Assembly (NCBI GenBank): GCA_036429605.1
Contig: JAVFKD010000015.1
Location: forward strand, 457,421-521,420
Reading direction: 5' to 3'
Length of the DNA stretch: 64,000 nucleotides
Source: Cladobotryum mycophilum
Taxonomy: Eukaryota > Ascomycota > Sordariomycetes > Hypocreales > Hypocreaceae
In this document: piece by piece, positions 10,260-18,557 of the stretch
Numbering within the stretch: position 1 is the stretch's first letter
Layout: every line of letters starts with the position of its first letter
Program-made: the position numbers and the translations under genes
The notes under the pieces: model-generated
The model's input: the letters and a program-made list of their open reading frames with translations, nothing else
What the model was told of the DNA's origin: nothing
Databases searched by the model: none

Positions 10260-12793
10260 CTTCCACAAAGCAAAGTTATTGTATTCATTGCATCATGACT
10301 TGCATGCGTAAGTCGATGAAGCATCCGCAGGTGATTTACTTGCTTTTCTTCTCTTCAGACATTCAATGCAAGTGATTGCATTCTTCTGCTTTGCAAGCAT
10401 ATTACACAGTAAGATCTCGCTTGATACACACAAAAAAAAAAGAAAAACAGCCAGCGAGTCATCCACCAACGCCTCCCGGGTTTCCGGGCGACCATGGGCA
10501 CCCAACTAAACTGTCTCACCCATCCCCAAACCAAACAAGCCAGGGTACCCTTGAATGGTGGGCTGCCGAGAGAAGCGAAAGCTTGAGAGCACGCGCACAC
10601 ACATCCCCGGCTTCACACCATCGGTGGTCTGGGTCTGGATACCTTACTATGGAGATCTCGAAAATTGTCCTGTTCATGCTAAAAATAAATGTAACCTTGA
10701 CCAAAACAGCCATGGGAACGTGTTGACAAGCTACCCAGTTATTCCCATTCTCAACCTTGCATCCTGTTCCCCCCTGATGCCGTCGGCTCTCTGCCTGCAA
10801 GGCGCACATGGGAGTCCTAACGATGCATGTAACTGACGTCAGATGGTAAATCAATCATATTCAAATACTTGTAAATTCCAATTCTCATCTCGAAGAAGGG
10901 TTATCATCATTTGTGAGTGATTATGCGACTCGGCTATCACGCAATCGATAGCTTTATGCACGTCTATTCCCATCCCATCTCATCCCAGTCATATCATGCC
11001 ATGTCACTTATTAAATGCAGAACGAGAGTAACGGATACTCCCGCCAAGAGAATACTTGACTTCGTGTGTTTTTTATTTTGATAATGTCCTGACACGGTGA
11101 CCCAAGCTTGTCCAGGCCCTTAGTTGAGTGCGGCTCACCAAAGCTTCTCTTGGAATGTAACGCTCCATCGGTAACTCAGACACTAAGCCAGCGCTAAATC
11201 TGGCCGTTGAAAGTTGAAAGATCGTAGTCGGTGGTCACCAAGCCCAAGGGTCACACCAGGAAATGCCCGTAGACTCTTGGCGGAAATGTTCTATTGAGAC
11301 TCTAGAAAGTCTTGGCGCCTCCTACAAGTCCTTGCAACTTGGGCGTTTGTGATACTTGTGTGTTCCAGGTTGGTCAGAAGCCAAACGGTCATATAATCTG
11401 AAGCACAGGGTATCTAGATGATAACTCCTTATGAGCAAGGATTTGGTTGCTTCGCCTAGCTATCTAGGACCCAACATCATCGACTGGGGCCAGGCTTGGA
11501 AATCACTACAAGAGAAGATGTATGGACACAGATACACAGAGAGAAAGAGAGAGAGAGAGATGGGAGCATAGGGAAACGGGAGTAACAGACCAGGCAATCT
11601 GTAATCCCTGCTGACCAGCTTCAACCCTCACGCAAAAGGAGAGACGCGACAAACATGCTTGTGCCTGTCTTGCAGGGGGCGGACAATGAGGTAGGTCAAT
11701 GCTCAAGCTACCCTGGGGACTTTGTTCCTTACTTGCCAAACAATATCCTCGCAGCGACCAAGACGGTCAGATACCTGAATCAGGTGCATCTTGAGTAGGT
11801 AGGGTATACTTTGTCCTAAGCATGTGAAATCGCAGTTGTTTGATATTTCTCTGCAAGGGACACAACATCCATCATTTTCTGGGTAAGCTCAAGGCTGAGC
11901 TGGTTTTGGTGCCACCGGTTGCCTCCTGTCTTTACATCGGTAGACCAAGTGAAGCAAATGTAAGCATCACATGTAAGGAATAAATGAATGAATGTGGTTT
12001 GATGGGTTAAATGACCAAGCAGAGTATTAGTAAGGCTATTGCTTGGTTGCCTCTGAGAGGGAACCGAGGGGGCTATGTATCTCTTCATTCGTTTGGTTAT
12101 AGGGTAGGCAAACCGAGATGGGGTATTCGGTCACGATAATCTCATGGCGTCTGACTTGATAAACTATTGCAGCCACTGTGGCTTTTGCACGAGATGCATA
12201 CCGACTGCAACGTACCTACATTAGAAGTTTTACTTGAACTGTCTTGCTACACTCGTACGTCATTGTAATCCATTTCTGGGCGCCACTGAATCGGCATGTT
12301 CCGAATGGAGGATGCGCCGCTACCATCACCACCAATCTGTGTAAGCTCATGATGGTTAGTTGGCGTTGTGCACAATAGAGGTGTAATTTCACATTTACTC
12401 TTCCAACTATCCGTTTCATTCCATCCCATCCCATTCCATTGCCGTGATGTGCCTAATCTCGACAGACAATCAAAGATTTGATCTGCACCTTTGTTGTTTG
12501 CTTAAATAGTAACCAGCGTCATGACTGGCATGTAAGGGGGTGGGATGGGTGGATGGGACGTGCAATAGGAACAAGGAACAGTTACCCTCGCTTGACGGTT
12601 CATTCACAAAGCATCAAGTAAATTAATCCATTCATTCAATTTCATCATATTTCTTTGTGTCTCCCCTTGTGCCTTTGCAATGCCCATTTCATGCATCCAT
12701 CCTTTACGGGCCATTACATACCTTAAAAAGTTAAGTCGTCTCCAGCGTTTCTCGCCGCAAATTGACAAAAGGGCGTGTGCAACATCGTCAACC
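10260..12793. other. 2.5-kb gene-poor interval
   Basis: No supported gene on either strand. A GA microsatellite lies at about 11540-11562. Numerous short direct words occur but no inverted repeat or transposon end was found. The right end, about 12.6-12.79 kb, is the promoter of the DUF7924 gene. Confidence 0.5.
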
Positions 12794-14615
12794 ATGATGT
12801 CTTCTTTACAGGGCAACCCGTCAAGCCTAGGGAAACGGCCTACTCCATCCCATCCTGACCTAGGGGAGGGCGGCCCAAGTCATCCGCTACATCCACGCAA
12901 GAAGCAAAAGACCAAGAATTCGGATCTCCCTTCACCAGGCTTCTGGGATAATCTCTCCAAGATCTTTCTCGAAGAGGACGCCTTGCGCGAGCTGAATCGA
13001 AGAAACACATCCGGCAGTTTGGGCCATCAGAACAAGCCCCTCTCGCATGTGGCGTGCAATTTCGGTCCATCCGCCGACGAAATTCTGGCTGCGAGCTCAC
13101 CGACCGCTTTGAATGTCATCAGACAATCTGCAAGAGTTGGGGGACCTGATGTACAAGACCTAAGAGGGGTAGGAGCTTTCCTTTCCGTTTGACATTCTCG
13201 TTCTAACCACTGGGCAGTATTGTATTTTTGTTAGAAGACCTGTCGGGACAGTCTTCAACCAGTCAAAGGCCAAGGACGGAAAGCCAGAACCTCGGCTATC
13301 TAGGCTGGGCAGCTCGCCGATATCAGTTATAGAAGAATACGCAGAAGAATACGCAGAAACATACGGAGAGAAAAACGCCGAGGAAGATTCAGAGGAATGC
13401 ACAGAGAAATACACAGAGGAATATTCAGAGGAAAACACAGAGAAATACGCAGACGAAGATTCAGAGATGAGGGCCAACGGACCATATGGTGGCAACTTTC
13501 GGCAGCGTCTAGAAGACAATGGCATTTTCCCCGATGGCCATCAGAATCCGGAAAGCTCGTCCCCGACGGAGCCCAAAAATATTGACGACATTCTGTTGGC
13601 GTTGTCAAAGCCTAGGGGTTCTCTAAAGCGATCTAGGTTCTCAAGCGACGATTTTCGGGAATTCAAGCGCGCGAATACCAGTGCGAGGAGGGAAGCGGAT
13701 GTGCTGGTAGATGTCATTCCCATCATCAGCGGGGAACGCGGAGGCTTGCAGTACCGTGCCAGGGACATCCTTTTCAACAACCTTGATCGTATGACAGATT
13801 GTAAGGTCCCGGCAACCCAGCCGGATGTCTATTACGGAGCAAGCCCTGGACAGCTCGACCCCAACATTCGCAAGGAGCTATCTACAAGCGTAATCCCCTC
13901 TTCACAGCTGAATCTCCCTCTTGCACCTAATTTCTTTCTTGAGGTGAAGGGACCAAAGGGCACTCCAGAAGTTGCAGAAAACCAGGCCATCCACAACGGT
14001 GCCACGGGAGCCAGAGGCATCCACGCACTGCAGGCATACAAGCAAGAAGAAACACAGTACGACAAAAAGTCGTATACGATTACTTCCACTTACCAAGACG
14101 GTGTGCTCAAGATGTACGCCAGCCACCCGTTACCACCGTCCAAACCCGGAGAGAAGCGCCGGTACGTGACGACGCAGCTCAACTCTTGGAGCTTGACGGG
14201 AAATGTGAACACATTTCGGGAGGCCGCTTCGGCGTATAGGAATGGCAGAGACTGGGCGAAGCAACAGAGAGATGGGATGATTAGGCAAGCGAATGCTAGG
14301 GAATCCGGCGAAGATCATGACCTTTTTGATAAGAAGCTGGCGAGAGATGTGGTGGACACCGCTGATGAAGAAGCAATCGAGTACGTATCATCGGACGCCA
14401 AGTTGAAAGAGTCACTTGATATGATATTTGGTATAAAACCCTTGGCCAAGCCTGGTAGATCAGAAGCGAAGTTGCGGCGAGCATTGTCAACAGGCTCGCT
14501 CACTAGAGGCGGTCACGATTCGAGGGTGCCACAGATGAGCAACGACCGTATTGCGACTGTTGCGACTGTCCTTCTGGCTATATCTCTATGTTTTTGGTAC
14601 TGGTTATGCGCATAA
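12794..14615 (+). CDS. DUF7924 (PD-(D/E)XK-like) protein with acidic repeat and C-terminal anchor
   Basis: Two exons, 12794-13168 and 13218-14615, joined by a 49-bp intron (GTAGGA...GGGCAG), encode about 590 aa. The start is an ATGATG in good context. The central-to-C-terminal part (about residues 330-500) matches the fungal DUF7924 family: LDPNIRKELSTSVIPSSQ, then NFFLEVKGPKG, then GARGIHALQAY and YTITSTYQDGVLKMYASHP. The FLEVKGP segment has the E-x-K shape of PD-(D/E)XK nuclease-fold proteins; catalysis is unproven. Before it lies an 11-unit tetrapeptide repeat rich in Glu (about residues 164-208). The last about 20 residues (IATVATVLLAISLCFWYWL) form a hydrophobic helix at the extreme C-terminus, suggesting tail anchoring. 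The N-terminus has a KKQK-type basic patch. Confidence 0.85.
13333..13467 (+). repeat. 12-nt coding minisatellite, acidic tetrapeptide repeat
   Basis: Eleven tandem 12-nt units of the form GA[A/G/C]-[G/A][A/C]A-NNN-NC[A/C] encode the consensus E-(E/K)-(Y/N/D/C)-(A/S/T). Units are imperfect but stay in phase with no stop codon. The tract lies inside exon 2 of the DUF7924 gene and would give an acidic segment with Tyr, Ser or Thr every four residues. Confidence 0.88.
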
Positions 14616-14877
14616 AATGTATTTAAGAAACTATAAAGCATTTAGTCCACACTTGCATTTTGATCTGGGGAGCTATACAAACGAATAATGAGCAATGAGC
14701 TTGGCTACGAGGTACTGTCTATATTTCCGATTCAGGTCTCGTCAACCCCTTTCGCCTGCTATTATTCCGTATGCATTCATAAATATTATAAAAATGCCTC
14801 CCTCCGCAAATGATTCGACGTGGGTTCCGTCTCTCAATCTACCGTTGCCAGTCGGCTTGAACCATCACTCTGCTTTC

Positions 14878-15885
14878 CTACTTTTTCTCATACAATTCAC
14901 GTACCCTATTGGGAATATGCGGAACCTCGGCGACGGCCTTGTAAACATAACCATGAACAAAGACACGCCAGTCCCAATCCATGGCCGTCCCCTCCGGCCC
15001 CAGATCCATCCAAGCATCCACCGCAATACTCCCCCGCCACACCCGCACGGCAAAGTCGGTCGCGCAACCAGCACAGGCGTCGCGCACCTCGACGCCAGGT
15101 TTCCTGTAGGCGTCCCGGATGGCCCGGATGAATGCGTACTCCGAGTAGGCGGGCGATTCCGGGGATGCGACTTCAAAGTGGGGCCACTCTGGTTCGGGAA
15201 ACAGTTGGTGGCGGCATAAAGGTGGGCAAGTCAGGGGCGCGAATTGCTGGATCTGGTAGCTGAGTTCGCTTTCTTGTCGCCAGACGCAATGCAGCAGGTA
15301 TTTCCCATCGACGACCTTGGGGTACACCGAGAACCTAGAGGTGGACGCAGTGTCGTCCCATGGCATATGGGTAGAATTGCAATGATGCGGCTCTAAAAGT
15401 CTATCGAGTTGAGCCCGGTACTCTGGCTTCGTCTCAACCAGCCGTGAGAGTTTGAGCGTCGTTTGCAGATGACGGTGGGCAAGCTCGAATGAGCCGATAA
15501 AGAAGTCATCGCCATCTAGGGGTCTGGCCTTGGGACATCTGTTCTGGTACCGTATGCTTGGGACGTCAGTGCCCCATATGCGATGCAGCTTCAGGCAATC
15601 GATGCAAACCCATTTATCGGGCATGCTTCGAGAAATGGCAGACAGGAAACGTATTCGCTGAATGCGACTGAGGCCCTTGTTTTCGTCCCTTGTGCAATCG
15701 AGGATGTTCTTGAATGCGCTGCAAGTCTGGGATAGGACAATCTGGTTCTCTAGAGGAAGACCTTGTGATACTTGGTGGATCAACTCTACTGGCAGTTGAA
15801 GAATGAGGGAGTCTTGGATACGTCCTGGAGGTGTCTGTGGTTCGTCCACGAGGACATCGGCCCGGGTGGAAGCTTGATACTGCAT
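14878..15885 (-). CDS. F-box-like protein
   Basis: A single frame of 335 aa starting MQYQASTRADV. Residues about 25-65 (LILQLPVELIHQVSQGLPLE and following LSQTCSAFKNIL) fit the F-box pattern that recruits substrates to SCF ubiquitin ligases through Skp1. The rest has scattered Cys and Trp residues (WVCIDCLKLH and CAGCATDFAVRVW) that could form a small zinc site, common in fungal F-box proteins of unknown target. It converges on the DUF7924 gene, with stop codons about 260 bp apart. I cannot name the substrate. Confidence 0.75.
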   Translation of the reverse strand: MQYQASTRADVLVDEPQTPPGRIQDSLILQLPVELIHQVSQGLPLENQIVLSQTCSAFKNILDCTRDENKGLSRIQRIRFLSAISRSMPDKWVCIDCLKLHRIWGTDVPSIRYQNRCPKARPLDGDDFFIGSFELAHRHLQTTLKLSRLVETKPEYRAQLDRLLEPHHCNSTHMPWDDTASTSRFSVYPKVVDGKYLLHCVWRQESELSYQIQQFAPLTCPPLCRHQLFPEPEWPHFEVASPESPAYSEYAFIRAIRDAYRKPGVEVRDACAGCATDFAVRVWRGSIAVDAWMDLGPEGTAMDWDWRVFVHGYVYKAVAEVPHIPNRVRELYEKK

Positions 15886-16685
15886 TTTGTGGTTTGCTAT
15901 AGCGAAGATGGCGGAATACTTTGATGACTATATTTCTGGGATATAGCAACGGTGATGAGGATTTTGGGAGAAGAACATGGCAACTGAAGGCGCCTGTTTG
16001 ATGAATATATATGCGTTTTGACTATGTTCAAGGTTCATAGGCGTCGACAACAAAATTTAAGTCTGGAACATAGAACTGCTAGAAGTGTATATAAACTTCT
16101 GTGCAGCATTTTTGTGACTCAGAACGAGAAATTAGCAGCAATATTAGCGTTTTCGACTGTGGAGAGCATTTTTCGGATATTAGAGTTGAAGATTGATGAT
16201 GGGAGAGCAACGAATAGAAAGGGGCATGATGACTAAAGGTTAAATATTACTTTTTTCCTGGTGGGTGTATATCATATGAAACCTAAGATTAAAATAACCT
16301 TGTTGAATACCAATATCCTTGGTTTAGTCTGTGTGTGTTGTTGAAGAACATAACTTCACTCTTCAAGCCCCTGAAATAAGCTCCGAACCACAGCCACTGC
16401 TGCCTTGGAAAAACCAGACCACGCAGTAGTGAATTGTTTGACAACAAAACAGCATCCACTAGCTTCGGCATATACCATAAATGATGACTGACTGGACAGA
16501 GGAAAGAGGTGTGTTGTAGTCCGGAATTTCCTCGCATACTGCCGAACTGACTCACATTACTCGGCAGCCCGAGGTCTTACGGTGGGCATGTTGGCTGATA
16601 CGTGCCAGCATGGGTAAAGTCGGTGATGAAAGTAGGTGCTTGTTGCTGGGAGCAAAGGCGCTGGTTCTTAATTTTTGAGGCATGG
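15886..16685. other. Intergenic region before the retrotransposon
   Basis: About 0.8 kb with the F-box gene promoter at its left and transposon flank at its right. No coding signal or RNA gene was recognised. Confidence 0.5.
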
Positions 16686-16690
16686 AACGG

Positions 16691-16892
16691 TGTCAGGTTT
16701 TTGGTCACAAGGGAGTGAATGAGTGCACAATTCAGTAGCTAGGTCGTAGCTATCTCGCAGGTAGGTCTCAATTGGTGACGGTTTCAATTCTTGCCCTTCT
16801 AATTCCTTGATCAACGGCCGCGCCTCAAGGCGCGCGCCGCTGGTCGGCGTCGGAAAAACCTTCTTCCTTCCACTCTTACACAGCTCATGACA
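16691..16892 (-). repeat. 3' LTR (left copy)
   Basis: 202 bp, TGTCAGG...CATGACA. It matches the right copy at every base I compared. The target duplication AACGG abuts it at 16686-16690. It contains the GC-rich inverted word around GCGCCTCAAGGCGC, a possible hairpin in the transcript end. Confidence 0.95.
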
Positions 16893-16908
16893 GGCCGCCC
16901 TCCCTTCT
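16893..16908 (-). other. Polypurine tract of the retrotransposon
   Basis: On the coding (minus) strand AGAAGGGAGGGCGGCC lies immediately 5' of the 3' LTR. Position and purine bias fit the plus-strand primer of reverse transcription. Confidence 0.75.
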
Positions 16909-16974
16909 AGGGTAGTCCTCGACCCGTAATGGCTCTGCTACCTTGCTGTGAGTTCGCCGCTAATCAATAGCTTC

Positions 16975-17310
16975 CTCCTATTGTAGGTCCTTTACAATGG
17001 GGCAGCCTCTTGTCTTCGCGTAAGCCTTCTTATGCGATTGAGATTTCTCTCAGTCTTCTTCCCCTTAGCCTATTGTAATTCTGTTACAATAGCGCAGCGA
17101 GCTCATCGAGAGGTAACTGCCTCTGACCCGTCGCCTATTGTGATAATAATATTATTATCACAAAGGCGTTTCAGATGCCCCTTCGTACAATAAAGCCGCG
17201 CTTATTATAACTATCACACAAAGCCTAGAAGGTCATTGTCCCCGTGAATCAATGTCAAAGGCAATTGACCCATGAACTACTGTCAAAGACCATTGTGCTG
17301 TGAATTAGCT
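16975..17310. promoter_or_regulatory. Inverted-repeat cluster upstream of the antisense gene
   Basis: Three TATTGT-based inverted repeats occur in series: ATTGTA...TACAAT (16980-16998), TATTGTAA...TTACAATA (17071-17091), and a perfect 26-nt palindrome (17138-17163, half-site TTGTGATAATAAT). Two similar GTCAAAG-x-C-x-ATTG words follow at about 17251-17296. All lie between the 3' LTR and the TATA box of the antisense gene. Protein binding sites or RNA hairpins are both possible; the function is inferred only from position. Confidence 0.5.
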
Positions 17311-17334
17311 TCCCCGAGCCTTCGATCTCGCAGC

Positions 17335-17340
17335 TATAAA
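17335..17340 (+). promoter_or_regulatory. TATA box of the antisense gene
   Basis: TATAAA followed by a pyrimidine-rich leader (CCTCTCTTTCCTCTC) typical of fungal transcription starts, 178 bp upstream of the proposed ATG at 17518. Confidence 0.55.
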
Positions 17341-17517
17341 TTCCTCTCTTTCCTCTCGTCGTTTTCTTTCCTTTCTCTCTTCTTCCGTAGATCATCATCA
17401 ACTCGTGGGTGACCCCCTTTGCGTTCCGGACTTCGTGATCGCTGCGCCTTCGCTGGTAACCTGCTAATGCCTCCTCGCCGCCTCTTCTTCTCTTCTTCTC
17501 TCTCTCTCTCTCTCGCG

Positions 17518-18435
17518 ATGTCTCCTGCGTAAGCGATGTTCCCCAGTGCGTCCCTTACTGCCTCGCAGCTAACTCGATGCAGTCCCTGTGCGCGTTGCCT
17601 CCGGGCTTTGGTGGATTGGACCCCTGGCTCGAAGACCAAGGCTGGTGTTAATATCCCCATGCCTGTGTGTGAGAAGAAGGCTGGCTGTACGTTGTCGCCT
17701 CTCTGCGAGCTCGCTGCGGGCCTCCTTACTGACAGGTTCTAGCTGCTTCTCCTAAGTGTGCCCGTTGTATCAAAGGGGGTAGAGAATGTTGCCGTGTATG
17801 GTTCCCTTTGGCTTCCTTGGTACCTCGCTGCTAACTCGCTGCAGCTCCGCGGGGCCGGTCGCAAGGCCTACAAACGCCTTCTCCAACTTCGTGAACAGGC
17901 CAACGACCCCGCCGCCGCCGCCGTTCCCCCGGCTTCTGTACGTCTCTTGTCTCTGGGCCTTATAGCGGTCGCTGCTAACTCGCTGCTGGTTAGCTGGATA
18001 GAGCTATTCTCTTCGCCCGCCGGGCCCTCCAAGCTCGCAAGAGCGTTCAGGTTGAGCGTGCCACCGCCGCCGTAAGTTTATTGTCTAGAGTTTCGTCCTG
18101 GAGTCCCTGCTAACTCGCTGCTAGGCTACCGCCGCCGCCGCCGCTGCTGCTGACACCGGCAGCATCATGCGTGGTGTGGCTATCGGGCTCATGGAGTCCG
18201 TTATTGACATCAACTGGAGTTTGCGGGCCATTGCCCAGGCTCAGCAATTGCGTGTTCCGGTACGTATCCCCTTGTTCGTACTCGTCTAGGGCCCTGCTAA
18301 TTCGCTGCGATGTAGCAGAGCCGACAGGCCGAGATCTCTTATGATCTCACTGAGTTAGTTGGGCCGCAGTACTTGCCCTCGTTCTTGGAGGATTTTAAGG
18401 AGGATGATGAGGATGATGATGAGGAGCCTGAGTAG
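17518..18435 (+). CDS. Seven-exon gene carried antisense inside the retrotransposon
   Basis: Seven exons: 17518-17528, 17583-17686, 17743-17795, 17845-17937, 17994-18071, 18125-18259 and 18316-18435. They keep one frame through six introns of 49-56 bp and give 197 aa. All introns have GT...AG ends; donors are GTAAG-, GTACG- or GTATG-type, and five share a GCTAA(C/T)TCG branch region. The N-terminal about 55 residues have Cys pairs (CARC, CARC, then ECC) that could bind zinc. An Arg- and Ala-rich helical middle follows, and an acidic Asp/Glu tail closes the protein. Unaided frames in this stretch are short, so splicing is what makes it a gene. It faces pol tail to tail, with stop codons about 120 bp apart. 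I do not recognise a named family. The start codon is the least certain part: an ATG at 17467 is out of frame with exon 2. Confidence 0.75.
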
Positions 18436-18557
18436 TTTCGCTGCTAGTTCGTTGCGCGGTCGCTGGTCGGCCGTTTGTTGTGCTGTTGTTTCAGATGTAG
18501 TTGCTGGCCTCTTGGCCCCCTGACCCTCCTTTTCCGGAGTGGCGAATTGATTCCTTC

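Noticed and set aside
17467..17580. ATG at 17467 as start of the antisense gene
   Set aside because: Its frame does not match exon 2 after removal of the best intron, whereas the ATG at 17518 does.
17334..17660. 108-codon minus-strand frame rich in Arg, Glu and Lys inside the retrotransposon
   Set aside because: It is the reverse complement of the CT-rich leader and first exons of the antisense gene; low complexity only.
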